In this document: positions 1 to 9,360 of the stretch, piece after piece | How positions within the stretch are numbered: position 1 is the stretch's first letter | How the letters are laid out: every line of letters starts with the position of its first letter | NCBI RefSeq assembly: GCF_024053505.1 | Contig: NZ_JAMXQS010000009.1 | Location: 219,331 to 283,330 of the forward strand | Reading direction: 5' to 3' | Origin: Mesorhizobium liriopis | Lineage (GTDB): Bacteria; Pseudomonadota; Alphaproteobacteria; Rhizobiales; Rhizobiaceae | Length of the DNA stretch: 64,000 nucleotides | Program-made: the position numbers and the translations under genes | Notes under the pieces: model-generated | What the model saw: only the letters and a program-made list of their open reading frames with translations | Databases searched by the model: none | Told to the model about the DNA's origin: nothing

Positions 1-858
1 CGTCCAGCGCACCGAAACCTTGCCCTCGGGCTCGGACAGGCTGCCATAGGCAAGTGCGTTCGAGGACAGTTCGTGGATCGCCAGCGACAGCATGGTGGCG
101 ATGCGGGGCTTGAGCCGCACATCGGGGCCTTCCAGCGAGATCCGGTCGCCGAACTGCGTCATCAGTGGTTCGATGGCGCCACGCACCACGTCCCCCAGAA
201 GCGCGCTTGCCCAGGCCTCTTCGGTCAGCACATCATGAGAGCGCGCAAGCGCCTGGATGCGGCCGGTGACGGCATTGGCGATCTCCTGCGGCACGGCGGC
301 GTCGCGCAATGTGGCGAGCACCACCGTCTGCACGGTGGCCAGCGTGTTCTTCACACGGTGGTCGAGCTCGCGATTGAGCAGGAAGCGGTGTTCCTCCGCG
401 CGCTTGCGGTCGGTGACGTCGAGCTGGGAGGCGAAGAAGTAGATCAGATCGTCGCCGTCGAAGACGGGCGAGAGCAGAAGCGCGTTCCAGAAGGTGGAGC
501 CGTCCTTGCGATAGTTCAGGATGTCGATCGCGATGCTGTCACGCTTCTCGACCGCTTCGCGCACGCGTTGCACGTCGTCGCGGCGGGTGGCCGGACCCTG
601 CAGGAAGCGGCAATTGCGGCCGAGGATCTCGTCGCGCCCGTAGCCGGTCAGGCGTACGAAGGCGTCGTTGCAGAACACGATCGGGTTGTCGTCCCGGCGC
701 GGGTCGGTGATCACCATCGGCATGCGCGTGGTGCGCACGGCGGATGCGAAAGGATCCGAACTTTCCGCATTGCCCATGTGAAGCTCATGGTCGACCCGCC
801 GACGTTCGACCTCACTCACATTGACCTCGCGGACCATCCGTTTGCTTGCAGGCTTCAT
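1..858 (-). CDS. LOV (blue-light) sensor histidine kinase, HWE/HisKA_2 type, C-terminus cut by window edge
   Basis: The product is a cytosolic sensor kinase with an N-terminal PAS/LOV domain (roughly residues 40-150) and an H-box typical of HWE/HisKA_2 kinases, [14 protein letters not shown]. The LOV core carries GRNCRFLQG, whose Cys is the flavin-adduct residue in photoactive LOV domains, so blue-light sensing is likely. Known relatives are the LOV-histidine kinases of Brucella and other Hyphomicrobiales. The start of the ATP-binding domain is visible ([14 protein letters not shown]), and then the gene runs off the left edge. The start is uncertain: ATG at 858 gives a 27-residue lead, while ATG at 777 ([10 protein letters not shown]) begins close to the LOV domain. 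No response-regulator partner lies in the window. Confidence 0.9.
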   Translation of the reverse strand, partial: MKPASKRMVREVNVSEVERRRVDHELHMGNAESSDPFASAVRTTRMPMVITDPRRDDNPIVFCNDAFVRLTGYGRDEILGRNCRFLQGPATRRDDVQRVREAVEKRDSIAIDILNYRKDGSTFWNALLLSPVFDGDDLIYFFASQLDVTDRKRAEEHRFLLNRELDHRVKNTLATVQTVVLATLRDAAVPQEIANAVTGRIQALARSHDVLTEEAWASALLGDVVRGAIEPLMTQFGDRISLEGPDVRLKPRIATMLSLAIHELSSNALAYGSLSEPEGKVSVRWT

Positions 859-1091
859 GTAGCTTCTGCTGGTGCCGCTGGCTACCGCTTTATGCTCTTC
901 GTTGCTTCACGATGGAACGGTGCCGATCGGGAGCGAGGGCGCCGCTCTCTCATGCAGGCAGCCCTTTCGCCCGATTTCTCCTTGCCTTGATGCGACTAAA
1001 GTCCGATCTTCAGCCCATCACGAGACGCAGGGCGACAGTGTCGGCCGAACGGACGAGGAACGATGCCCGCTTTGCGAAAAAGAGCCGCCTG

Positions 1092-1238
1092 ATGGAAAAC
1101 AAGCTGTCAGGCTTCGGCTTCCTGTGCGTGATCGCGCTTGCGGTGGCCCTTCTCTGGTTCGTGTTCGGGGAGCGTTTCGCGGCTGCTCCCGATGCGCCCT
1201 CCGGCACGCCGCCGAGCGCCACGCCCAACCCGCAATAG
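1092..1238 (+). CDS. small single-pass membrane protein (48 aa)
   Basis: A short reading frame starts with MENKLSGFGFLCVI, has one hydrophobic span at about residues 8-25 and ends in a Pro/Ala/Ser-rich tail. I do not recognise a family. It sits alone between the divergent kinase and nhaA, with only a weak purine-rich stretch before the ATG. The clean hydrophobic segment and the fitting codon use favour a real gene, but at this length chance cannot be excluded. Confidence 0.4.
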   Translation: MENKLSGFGFLCVIALAVALLWFVFGERFAAAPDAPSGTPPSATPNPQ

Positions 1239-1441
1239 GCGGACGACGCCGTTCGGACGAGCACGGGCGAGGGATTGAAAGCCCATACTGCCGCAGTGTT
1301 TGCGCCAGTTTTTGCCTCACTGCGGCATGGACTTTTCGAGCCTTGGAAACTACCTCTCTTTCCAAGCGTGTGCTGCGTGCGCCCGAGTCTGAAGGCTCGA
1401 ATACGGAGAACGTGTTCAACCGTTTTCCCGAAGGCGCAGCT

Positions 1442-2644
1442 TTGACTCTCCCACATCACCGCTCATTCCGTTTCCGCCGGCCCGTCTCGGTGCTGCGCGC
1501 CTTTCTCGACAGTTCCGCTTCTGGCGGGCTCGTGCTCATGGGCGCGGCCGCGCTCGCGCTGCTTGTGGCGAATTCGTCCTGGGCGCCCGCCTATTTCGGG
1601 GCGCTTTCCCTTTATCTCGGCCCTTTGAGCCTGTCGCACTGGATCAACGACGCGCTGATGGCGCTGTTCTTTCTGATGGTGGGGCTCGAGATCAAGCGCG
1701 AGATGCTGGATGGGCAGCTTGCCTCGTGGAACCGGCGCATCCTGCCGGGCGTGGCGGCTCTGGGCGGCATGGCCGTGCCGGCGCTGATCTTTCTTGTTTT
1801 CAACGGGCATGATCCTGCGACCGCGCGGGGCTGGGCCATCCCGTCTGCCACCGACATCGCCTTCGCGCTCGGCGTGATGTCGCTCTTGGGCAACCGCGTG
1901 CCCGCTTCGCTGAAACTGTTTCTGGCAGCGCTCGCCATTATCGACGATCTGGGCGCCGTGCTGATCATCGCGCTCTTCTACAGCGGGACGCTCGATTTTG
2001 CGATGCTGGGTGGCGCTGCCCTGGTGCTGGTCCTGCTCTTCGCGCTCAACCGGGCCGGCGTCCTGCGGCTCTGGGTCTATCTCATCTTAGGAGCCGTGCT
2101 CTGGTTCTTCGTGTTCCGCTCAGGCATCCATGCGACCGTCGCGGGCGTGCTTCTGGCGCTGGCCGTTCCCTTGCAGCCCTCGCCCGCGCGGCCCGACGAT
2201 TTGGCGCATTCGCCGCTCCACAGGCTCGAACACGGGCTTCAAGGCTGGGTGACGTTTCTCGTGATCCCGATCTTCGGCTTTGCCAATGCCGGCGTGTCGC
2301 TGGCCGGGCTGTCACTCGGCGTGCTCGGCGATCACCTGACGCTGGGTGTGGCGCTCGGGCTCTTTCTCGGCAAGCTCATTGGCGTGTTCGGCAGCGCGTG
2401 GGCGATGATCAAGCTGGGTTGGGCGGAGATGCCGGCGGGCGCCTCGACGTGGCAACTCACGGGCACTGCCATGCTCTGCGGCATCGGTTTCACCATGAGC
2501 CTGTTCATCGGGCTTCTCGCCTTTGCCGACAATCCCGCACTGCAAGCGGAAGTGAAGATCGGCATCATCATGGGCTCGCTGGCGGCAGGGCTGATGGGCG
2601 CCGCCATTCTGCGCTTCGCGCCGCGCGGCGATCCGGTCCCGTGA
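1442..2644 (+). CDS. nhaA: Na+/H+ antiporter NhaA
   Basis: This inner-membrane antiporter exchanges sodium for protons in pH and salt homeostasis. The 400-residue length fits the family (E. coli NhaA has 388). The family signatures RPVSVLRAFLDS at the N-terminus, GLEIKREML near residue 82 and SATDIAFALGV near 135 are present. The paired aspartates of the ion-binding site appear in AIIDDLGAV (about D168-D169). The reading frame is open far upstream. I chose the TTG at 1442, which has a GAAGG 7 nt before it and starts just ahead of the conserved region; a GTG at 1412 is the alternative. About 12 membrane spans are apparent. It is transcribed alone and converges on the Nudix gene. Confidence 0.93.
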   Translation: MTLPHHRSFRFRRPVSVLRAFLDSSASGGLVLMGAAALALLVANSSWAPAYFGALSLYLGPLSLSHWINDALMALFFLMVGLEIKREMLDGQLASWNRRILPGVAALGGMAVPALIFLVFNGHDPATARGWAIPSATDIAFALGVMSLLGNRVPASLKLFLAALAIIDDLGAVLIIALFYSGTLDFAMLGGAALVLVLLFALNRAGVLRLWVYLILGAVLWFFVFRSGIHATVAGVLLALAVPLQPSPARPDDLAHSPLHRLEHGLQGWVTFLVIPIFGFANAGVSLAGLSLGVLGDHLTLGVALGLFLGKLIGVFGSAWAMIKLGWAEMPAGASTWQLTGTAMLCGIGFTMSLFIGLLAFADNPALQAEVKIGIIMGSLAAGLMGAAILRFAPRGDPVP

Positions 2645-2653
2645 TGCCCTGGC

Positions 2654-3118
2654 CTAGTCGGCCACAGGCTTGCGGGATGTGACATAGCGCTCGATCAGGT
2701 CGGCGAGTTCGGGCTCATCGACCAAGCGCGCGGCATCGAGCCCGGGCAGCCACTGGCGCTCGCGCTGGTGCTTCTCGAGCCATGTCCCTTTCTCTTCCGT
2801 GACCTGAAGCTCGAAAACATCCACCGTCACGGGCACGAACACGGTGTCGAGCCGCTTCCAGTAATGGTAGGCGCCGATCGGCTTCTTGGCGGTCGTGCCC
2901 AGAACGCCGGCTTCCTGCTCGGCCTCGATGGCTGCCGCCCGCGCCCGAGACCGGCCCTTCATCGGCCAGCCCTTAGGCACCACGAAGCGTCGGGTCTCGC
3001 GGGACGTCAGAAGCAGGATTTCGACGCCGCCTTCGGGCGTTTCGCGCACGGGCAAAGCGGCGATCTGTTGAACGCCTTGCGTTTTCTTAGCCAGCTTGCG
3101 GACGCGCTTCTCCTTCAT
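2654..3118 (-). CDS. Nudix-fold protein with degenerate Nudix box
   Basis: This 154-residue protein resembles the DIPP-like Nudix hydrolases of alphaproteobacteria (RRFVVPKGWPMKG before the box, AYHYWKRLDTVFVPV after it). In the box, GRSRARAAAIEAEQEAGV, the first Glu is replaced by Ala, the Arg of the REUXEE core by Ile and one of the paired Glu by Gln. These are metal-binding or catalytic positions in active Nudix enzymes, so activity on diphosphoinositol or dinucleoside polyphosphates is doubtful. The gene diverges from the alpha/beta hydrolase at 3291. Confidence 0.8.
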   Translation of the reverse strand: MKEKRVRKLAKKTQGVQQIAALPVRETPEGGVEILLLTSRETRRFVVPKGWPMKGRSRARAAAIEAEQEAGVLGTTAKKPIGAYHYWKRLDTVFVPVTVDVFELQVTEEKGTWLEKHQRERQWLPGLDAARLVDEPELADLIERYVTSRKPVAD

Positions 3119-3290
3119 GCGCCCAGCCTATCAAGTTTCGTACCACTGGCGAAAGCGTGGAATGCGACTGCGGCAGGCTCGGACGGAAAATAGAAGCCGG
3201 CTGCGGTTTGAAGCTGGGACCGCTCCCGACGATCGTGCCGGGAACAAAGATCCGTGCCGGCCATTCGCTGCCCGACGGAGGTGAGATGCC

Positions 3291-4169
3291 ATGCCCAGCG
3301 TGACCACCAGCAAGCTCGAGATCGCCTATGAGGATAGCGGGCCGCAGGACGGGCCGGTGGTTCTTCTGCTTCACGGCTGGCCCGACGATGCGTCCTCATG
3401 GAACACGGTGGCCGCCCGGCTGAATGGCGAAGGGTTCCGAACATTGGTGCCCACATTGCGCGGTTTCGGGGCCACGCGCTTTATTCGAGCCGACACGCCG
3501 CGCACAGGCAGCATCGGGGCGCTGGCGGTCGATGCGATCGAGTTTTGCGATGCGCTCGGCATCGAGACGCTGTTCGTTGCAGGCCATGATTGGGGCGCAA
3601 GCATCGCCGAGGCGTTGGCGATCGGCTGGCCCGAGCGGGTCGTGCGCCTTGCCATGCTGTCTTCAGCGCCCCGACTCGGCGGACTGAAGACGCCGCCCTT
3701 CTGGCACGCGCAATTGCAATGGTATCACTGGTTCATGGCGACGAAGCGTGGAGAAGAAGCCGTCCGCAACGACCCACACGGGTTCGCCCATATCCACTGG
3801 GTCAACTGGGCGCCGCCTGGCTGGTTCAGCGAGGAAACCTTCCTGGAAGTCGCCAAGAGCTTCAGCAACCCCGACTGGGTGGATGTGACGCTCCATTCCT
3901 ACCGTTCACGCTGGGGCGAGGCGGAGCTCGATCCTGAGACCGCTTGGTTGGACGAGAAGGTGAGGGCCACGGAAACGCTGACGCTGCCCAGCCTCTATAT
4001 CCAGGGACAGGCGGATGGCGTGAACCCGCCCGAAGCCACCAAAAGCGTGCCCTCGAAATTCAGCGGGCCGTTCGAGTCTATAACACTTCCCGGCGTCGGC
4101 CACTTTCCGCAGCGCGAAGCACCGGAAGCAGTGGCGCAACTGCTGAGCAGGCATTTCGGTGCCACTTGA
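3291..4169 (+). CDS. alpha/beta hydrolase, epoxide hydrolase/haloalkane dehalogenase-like
   Basis: This is a cytosolic alpha/beta hydrolase of 292 residues. HGWPD (residues 29-33) forms the oxyanion-hole turn. The nucleophile elbow is GHDWGA with Asp100, the type used by epoxide hydrolases, haloalkane dehalogenases and fluoroacetate dehalogenases rather than the Ser of esterases. The catalytic His is in GVGHFPQ (H271). The substrate cannot be told. The ATG at 3291 follows a GGAGGTGAG element; an ATG 6 nt upstream is out of frame. A strong terminator follows the stop. Confidence 0.85.
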   Translation: MPSVTTSKLEIAYEDSGPQDGPVVLLLHGWPDDASSWNTVAARLNGEGFRTLVPTLRGFGATRFIRADTPRTGSIGALAVDAIEFCDALGIETLFVAGHDWGASIAEALAIGWPERVVRLAMLSSAPRLGGLKTPPFWHAQLQWYHWFMATKRGEEAVRNDPHGFAHIHWVNWAPPGWFSEETFLEVAKSFSNPDWVDVTLHSYRSRWGEAELDPETAWLDEKVRATETLTLPSLYIQGQADGVNPPEATKSVPSKFSGPFESITLPGVGHFPQREAPEAVAQLLSRHFGAT

Positions 4170-4174
4170 AAGCA

Positions 4175-4208
4175 AAAGGCCCGGCAGTTTTCACCGCCGG
4201 GCCTTTTC
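4175..4208. terminator. bidirectional rho-independent terminator
   Basis: An inverted repeat with arms AAGGCCCGGC and GCCGGGCCTT around a short loop has T-runs on both strands. It separates the convergent hydrolase gene and RND efflux operon and can serve both. Confidence 0.85.
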
Positions 4209-4222
4209 TCATTGAGTCTGAT

Positions 4223-7200
4223 TTATTCGGCCGGGGCCAGACTCGGCTCCGACGCCTGGGCTTCCGGCTTCGGCTTGTCCTTCGAGCGCACCAGCTTCAT
4301 CACGAACACGAAGAAGACCGGCACGAAGAAGACCGCGAGCACCGTGGCCGAGATCATGCCGCCGAGCACGCCCGTGCCGATCGCGTTCTGGCTGGCAGCA
4401 CTCGCGCCCGTCGCGATCGCCATCGGCACGACGCCCAGCGTAAAGGCCAGCGAGGTCATCAGGATCGGGCGGAAGCGCAGATGGGCGGCTTCGAGTGTCG
4501 CGTCCATCAGCGAATAGCCTTGTGCCCGCAGATCCTTGGCGAATTCGATGATCAGGATCGCGTTCTTGGCCGACAAACCGATGATCGTGATCAGGCCCAC
4601 CAGGAAGTAGACGTCGTTCGACATGCCGCGCAAGGTGACTGCGGCCACCGAGCCGATCACGCCGAGCGGCACCACCAGCATCACCGAGAACGGGATCGAC
4701 CAGCTCTCGTAAAGGGCTGCGAGCAGCAGGAAGATGAACAGGATCGACAGCGCGATGAGTGCCGGCGCCTGACTGCCCGACTGGATTTCCTGCAGGGACT
4801 GGCCCGTCCACTCATAGCCGAAGCCCTGGGGCAGTTCGCCCGCGATGCGCTGCAGTTCCTGAATGGCCTCACCCGAGGAATGGCCCGGAGCGGCTGCGCC
4901 GCCGATGCGCACGGACGGATAGCCGTTATAGCCGACGATCTGGGTCGGACCCCGCTCCCACGACACGGTGGTGAAGGAGGAGAGCGGCACCATGCCCCCG
5001 TTGCTGTTGCGCACGTTGATCTTCAGAAGATCGTCCGCCTGCACGCGCTGCAGCCCGTCCGCCTGCACCGTCACGCGCTGGAGGCGGCCGGCATTGGGGA
5101 AGTCGTTGACATAGGCCGAGCCCAGATTGGTGGTGAGCACGGCATTCACGTCGGCGAACGAAACGCCGAAGGTGTTCGCCTTCTCGCGGTCGATGTTGAG
5201 ACGGATCTGGGCGGCGTCCGGCAGGCCGGTGACGCGGGTGCCGGCGAGGATCGGACTTTGGGCGGCCAGCCCCATGAACTGGTCGCGCGCGGCGGCGAGT
5301 GCCGCCTGGCCTTGGCCGGCACGATCCTGAAGGCGGAAATCGAAGCCGCTCGACTGGCCCAAGCCCTGAATGGGCGGCGGCGAGAGCGCGAACGAGATCG
5401 CATCCTTGAGCCCGAAGAGCTGGCCGTTGACGCGGCCCGAGATCGCATCCGCCGAATCCTCGGGGCCGCGCTCGTCCCAGTCCTTGAGCGTCGCGAACAT
5501 CAGGCCGGCATTCTGGCCCGAGCCCGAAAAGGAGAAGCCGTTGATGGCGATGGTGGTCGCGACGGCCTTTTCCTTTTGATAGATGCCTTCGATCTGCTTG
5601 ACCACGTCGAGCGTGCGCTCGAAGCTGGCTTCCGCAGGCGCCTGGATGTCGGTGATCGTGTAGCCCTGATCCTCGTTGGGCAGGAAGGCGCTCGGCAGGC
5701 GCAGGTAGAACCAGCCAAGCCCGGCGAGAAGGGCGAGATAGATCACCATCAGCCGCTTGGGCCTGTGGATCATCCAGCCCACCGCGCCGCTATATTTGCG
5801 CGAGGTCTTGTTGAAGCCGCGATTGAACAGGCCGAAGAAGCCGCGCTTTTCGTGATGGTCCTCCGACACCGGCTTGAGGAACGAGCCGCACATGGCCGGC
5901 GTCAGCGAAAGCGCCAGCACCGCCGAAAACAGGATGGCGGCCACCATGGTCAGCGAAAACTGCTGGTAGATGATGCCGACCGCGCCGGGGAAGAAGGCCA
6001 TGGGGATGAACACGGCCGCCAGTACAAGCGTGATGCCGATGATGGCGCCCTGAATCTCGCCCATCGCCTTGACGGTCGCTTCCTTGGGCGGAAGCTTTTC
6101 CTCGGCCATGATGCGTTCGACGTTCTCGACCACCACGATGGCGTCATCGACCAGAATGCCGATGGCGAGCACCATGGCGAACATGGTGAGCACGTTCACC
6201 GAGAAGCCGGAGATATACATCACCGCCAGCGTTCCCGCGAGCGCGATCGGCACCACGATCAACGGGATCAGGGTGTAGCGGATGTTCTGCAAAAACAGGA
6301 ACATCACCAGGAACACCAGCACGATGGCTTCCAGAAGCGTGTGGATCACCTTTTCGATCGATTTCGAAACGAAAGGCGAGGTGTCGTAAGGGATGTCGTA
6401 GGACACGCCCTGCGGGAAGAAGCGTGCGAGTTCGTCCATGGTCGCCTTGACGGCCGTCGCCGTTTCCATGGCATTGCCCGTGGGCGAGAGCTGGACGCCG
6501 ATGGCCGCACTCGGCTTGCCGTTCTGGCGCGCCGAGAAGCTGTAGCTTTCGCCGCCGATCTCGACCCGCGCGACATCACGCAACCGCACGGTAGAGCCGT
6601 CCGGATTGGCGCGCAGCACGATCGAGCCGAACTCGTCGGGCGAGGCGAGCTGCCCCGTCACGTTGACGATGGCCGAAATCTGCTGGCCAGCGGGCACCGG
6701 GTTCTGGCCGATGCTGCCAGCCGCCACCTGCGCATTCTGCGCCGAAATGGCGTTGGTCACATCCGCCGGCGTCAGGTTGAGGCCGACCATCTTGTCGGGA
6801 TCGAGCCAGATGCGCATGGAGCGCTGGGTCGAGAAGAACTGTGCCTGACCGACACCCGGCACGCGCCGCACTTCGTTGAGCACGTTGCGGTTCATGTAGT
6901 CGCCCAGGCCGATGGCATCCATGCGGCCGTCGTCCGAGAGAAGCGTGACCACCAGAAGGAACGACGAACTCGCCTGCTCGACGCGGATGCCCTGCGTCAC
7001 CACGGTCTGCGGCAGGCGGGATTCCACGCGGGCGATGCGGTTCTGCACCTCGACCTGGGACTGGCCGATATCGGCACCGGGCCGGAAGGTGACATTGATC
7101 GAGATCGACCCCGACGATTCGGAAGTCGACTCGAAGTAGAGCAGATCGGGCGCGCCGTTCAGCTCTTCCTCGATCAGGCGCGTCACGCTCTGATACATGT

Positions 7201-7366
7201 CCTCGGGCGAGGCACCCGGATAGGTGGCCGAGATCTGGATCTGCGGCGGGGCGACGTTCGGATATTGCGCGATCGGCAGGAAGGGCAGGGCGATCACGCC
7301 CGCCAGCAAGATGAAGATCGCGACGACCCAGGCAAAGATCGGCCGGGCGATGAAAAAGCGCGACAT
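4223..7366 (-). CDS. RND multidrug efflux permease, HAE1 family (AcrB/BepE-like)
   Basis: This is the inner-membrane proton-driven pump subunit of a tripartite drug exporter. It opens with FFIARPIFAWV, as AcrB does, and has the usual length (1047 residues). The transmembrane proton-relay pair is in GILVDDAIVVVENV, about residue 400. Two repeats of six membrane spans with large periplasmic loops are apparent. The frame is open 25 codons further upstream, but the family start is the Met before SRFF, at 7366, 10 nt after the membrane-fusion gene. The order TetR, fusion protein, permease matches Brucella bepRDE. No outer-membrane channel gene is present here. Confidence 0.95.
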   Translation of the reverse strand: MSRFFIARPIFAWVVAIFILLAGVIALPFLPIAQYPNVAPPQIQISATYPGASPEDMYQSVTRLIEEELNGAPDLLYFESTSESSGSISINVTFRPGADIGQSQVEVQNRIARVESRLPQTVVTQGIRVEQASSSFLLVVTLLSDDGRMDAIGLGDYMNRNVLNEVRRVPGVGQAQFFSTQRSMRIWLDPDKMVGLNLTPADVTNAISAQNAQVAAGSIGQNPVPAGQQISAIVNVTGQLASPDEFGSIVLRANPDGSTVRLRDVARVEIGGESYSFSARQNGKPSAAIGVQLSPTGNAMETATAVKATMDELARFFPQGVSYDIPYDTSPFVSKSIEKVIHTLLEAIVLVFLVMFLFLQNIRYTLIPLIVVPIALAGTLAVMYISGFSVNVLTMFAMVLAIGILVDDAIVVVENVERIMAEEKLPPKEATVKAMGEIQGAIIGITLVLAAVFIPMAFFPGAVGIIYQQFSLTMVAAILFSAVLALSLTPAMCGSFLKPVSEDHHEKRGFFGLFNRGFNKTSRKYSGAVGWMIHRPKRLMVIYLALLAGLGWFYLRLPSAFLPNEDQGYTITDIQAPAEASFERTLDVVKQIEGIYQKEKAVATTIAINGFSFSGSGQNAGLMFATLKDWDERGPEDSADAISGRVNGQLFGLKDAISFALSPPPIQGLGQSSGFDFRLQDRAGQGQAALAAARDQFMGLAAQSPILAGTRVTGLPDAAQIRLNIDREKANTFGVSFADVNAVLTTNLGSAYVNDFPNAGRLQRVTVQADGLQRVQADDLLKINVRNSNGGMVPLSSFTTVSWERGPTQIVGYNGYPSVRIGGAAAPGHSSGEAIQELQRIAGELPQGFGYEWTGQSLQEIQSGSQAPALIALSILFIFLLLAALYESWSIPFSVMLVVPLGVIGSVAAVTLRGMSNDVYFLVGLITIIGLSAKNAILIIEFAKDLRAQGYSLMDATLEAAHLRFRPILMTSLAFTLGVVPMAIATGASAASQNAIGTGVLGGMISATVLAVFFVPVFFVFVMKLVRSKDKPKPEAQASEPSLAPAE

Positions 7367-7376
7367 GGCCTGTTCC

Positions 7377-8585
7377 TTACTTGGCTGAGGCCGTGTTTTC
7401 GGGCTGGTCCTGCCCGGTGCCACCCTGCTGCGGCGGCGCATCCGGGTTCCAGGGCGACGGATTGATCGGCGCGCCGGGACGGATCTTCTGGAAGCCTTCG
7501 GCGATGACCTTCTCGCCGCCCTTCAGACCTTCGGTGACCACCACGCGCTCATCGACCGTGCGGCCAGTGCGGATGGGCAGGATCTCGGCCTTGTTCTCGG
7601 CGCCCACGAGGTAGACCTGCGCATTGCCGCCCGCATCGCGTTGCACGGCCTGCTGGGGCACGGTGATTGCGTTGCGCTCGATGCCCTGCTCGATCAGGAC
7701 GCGCACATACATGCCCGGCAGAAGATCGCTCTTGGGGTTGGGCACTTCGGCGCGCAGCGTCACCTGGCCGGTGGTCTGGTCGACGGTTGCTTCGGAGAAC
7801 AGGAAGCGGCCCTGCGAGCCGTATTCGCTGCCGTCGTCGAGCTTGATGCGCACGCGTGCTTCGGTCGGCGACATGCTTTCCACCGTGCCGGCCTCTGCCG
7901 CGCGCTTGAGCGACAGAAGCGCATTCGAGGACTGAGTGAAGTCCACATAGACGGGATCGAACTGCTGGATGGTGGCGAGATTGTCGGTGCTCGACACCAG
8001 CGCGCCCTCGGTGATGTCGGCGCGCCCGATGCGGCCGGCGATCGGCGCCTTCACCTCGGAATATTGCAGGTTGAGCTCGGCCGCAGCCAGACTCGCGCGG
8101 GCCGCAGCCACATCGGCATCGGCCTGGGCGAGGGCGGATACGGCCGAATCTTCCTGCGAGGCGCTGTTGATGCGGCGCTCGCGCAGTTCGCGCTGGCGGT
8201 CGGCCGTCTGGCGGGCCTGAACCTGACCGGCCTCGGCACGCTGGAGCGTCGCCTTGGCGCTGTCCACCTGAACCTGGAACGGAGCCGGATCGATGCGGTA
8301 GAGCACGTCGCCCGCCTTGACGAGGCTGCCCTGCTCGAAGATGCGCTCGACGATGATGCCCGACACGCGCGGGCGTACCTCGGCGATGCGGGTCGGCGCT
8401 ACGCGGCCCGGCAATTCGTTGGTGATGGGCAGGCTCTCGGCCTTGGTCTCGACGAACGAGACGGGCGACGGCGGCATGGCGGGCGGGCCACCCTGCGCCT
8501 GGCCCTGGCCGCCCGCATCGCTGCAAGCCGTTGCGAGTGCGAGGAGAGAAGAAAGAACGATAAACTTGGCAGATGCGGACTTCAT
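7377..8585 (-). CDS. RND efflux periplasmic adaptor (membrane fusion protein), lipoprotein
   Basis: This 402-residue adaptor links the RND pump to an outer-membrane channel. The N-terminus is a lipoprotein signal with lipobox LATAC (Cys21), so the mature protein should be lipid-anchored in the inner membrane. The family layout is visible: barrel-sandwich half (VRPRVSGIIVERIF), an alpha-helical hairpin rich in Ala/Gln/Arg (about residues 100-170), lipoyl half (LQYSEVKAPIAGRIG) and C-terminal beta-barrel. It is the middle gene of the tetR-adaptor-pump operon, 57 nt after the regulator. Confidence 0.93.
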   Translation of the reverse strand: MKSASAKFIVLSSLLALATACSDAGGQGQAQGGPPAMPPSPVSFVETKAESLPITNELPGRVAPTRIAEVRPRVSGIIVERIFEQGSLVKAGDVLYRIDPAPFQVQVDSAKATLQRAEAGQVQARQTADRQRELRERRINSASQEDSAVSALAQADADVAAARASLAAAELNLQYSEVKAPIAGRIGRADITEGALVSSTDNLATIQQFDPVYVDFTQSSNALLSLKRAAEAGTVESMSPTEARVRIKLDDGSEYGSQGRFLFSEATVDQTTGQVTLRAEVPNPKSDLLPGMYVRVLIEQGIERNAITVPQQAVQRDAGGNAQVYLVGAENKAEILPIRTGRTVDERVVVTEGLKGGEKVIAEGFQKIRPGAPINPSPWNPDAPPQQGGTGQDQPENTASAK

Positions 8586-8642
8586 GAGAACGATCCGAAG
8601 GTGAAAAAGGAAAACAAAAACAGTGAAAGGAGACGTCGAAAA

Positions 8643-9233
8643 TTATTGAAGTGCGGGCAGTTCTTTCGTGGATGAACCGGTCGGGGCGGGGTCGTCGATC
8701 ATGGCGGCGATGTCGCCGAGAATTCTGGCTCTTTCCTCGGGCGGCCAATCGTAAAGCCCTAGGAACTCCATCAGTTTGAGACCTTGGACGGCGAGAAACG
8801 CGATCTGAGCCTTGGCTGGATCGGTCGATGTTTCCTGGATCTCAGTCATCGTGCTGCCGACGAGCTTTTCCCATCCGTGGCGCAGTTCGGCGTCGAGACT
8901 GGCGGCAGCACAGAGATTGATGCCGACAGACTGCGCCCGGCAGTCCATTCCCTGGCCGATGGTTGCGATGAAAGCCTTGATGAGGGCGTTGGCCTCGCCT
9001 TGGCGCGCCAGAACCGCCGCATCCATCTTGGCGCGCTCCTTATCCAGGCGGCGTTCGCTCACCGCGCGGATCAGCGCTTCCTTGGACTTGTAGTCGTAGA
9101 GAACGGTGGCCTTGGAGATGCCGGCCTCGGTCGCCACGGCATCAAGGGTGAGGCGCGCCGCACCATCGCGCACGACCACGGCCTCGGCCGCGTCGAGCAC
9201 GCTGTCTTTGTCGATCGTACGAGGACGGGACAT
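8643..9233 (-). CDS. TetR/AcrR-family repressor of the efflux operon
   Basis: This 196-residue regulator has an N-terminal helix-turn-helix (LTLDAVATEAGISKATVLYD, about residues 29-48) followed by a divergent ligand-binding domain. In this family the ligand is often a pump substrate. It is first in the operon ahead of the adaptor and pump, so autoregulation is likely, and a perfect 12-bp palindrome lies 18 bp upstream of the chosen start. ATG at 9233 (MSRPRTIDKD) is preferred over a TTG at 9254 that lies inside the palindrome. The BepR repressor of Brucella has the same position. Confidence 0.88.
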   Translation of the reverse strand: MSRPRTIDKDSVLDAAEAVVVRDGAARLTLDAVATEAGISKATVLYDYKSKEALIRAVSERRLDKERAKMDAAVLARQGEANALIKAFIATIGQGMDCRAQSVGINLCAAASLDAELRHGWEKLVGSTMTEIQETSTDPAKAQIAFLAVQGLKLMEFLGLYDWPPEERARILGDIAAMIDDPAPTGSSTKELPALQ

Positions 9234-9250
9234 CAGCCACCAGTTTATTT

Positions 9251-9262
9251 CCAACCGGTTGG
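9251..9262. promoter_or_regulatory. candidate operator of the TetR-type regulator
   Basis: The perfect palindrome CCAACCGGTTGG is flanked by AT-rich stretches (TTTATTT and TTATTTAT). It lies just upstream of the regulator start, where TetR-type repressors usually bind their own promoter. The assignment rests on position and symmetry only. Confidence 0.55.
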
Positions 9263-9360
9263 TTATTTATGCTGCATCGCACAGTGTGTCAAATGATAGA
9301 TGCGACTTTCAACAATTGGGATGCCTCTGCGGAAGGCTCAAGAGGAAAGGGGGCGAAAAT

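Noticed and set aside
1010..1459. Two overlapping minus-strand frames of about 130-150 codons upstream of nhaA
   Set aside because: They overlap each other and the small membrane protein frame, are Arg/Ser-rich, and lack start signals.
3944..7465. Open frame of more than 1,100 codons on the plus strand
   Set aside because: It lies exactly opposite the RND pump gene, and its product is a His/Arg/Asp/Gly-rich string with no domain. Long antisense frames are a by-product of GC-rich codon bias.
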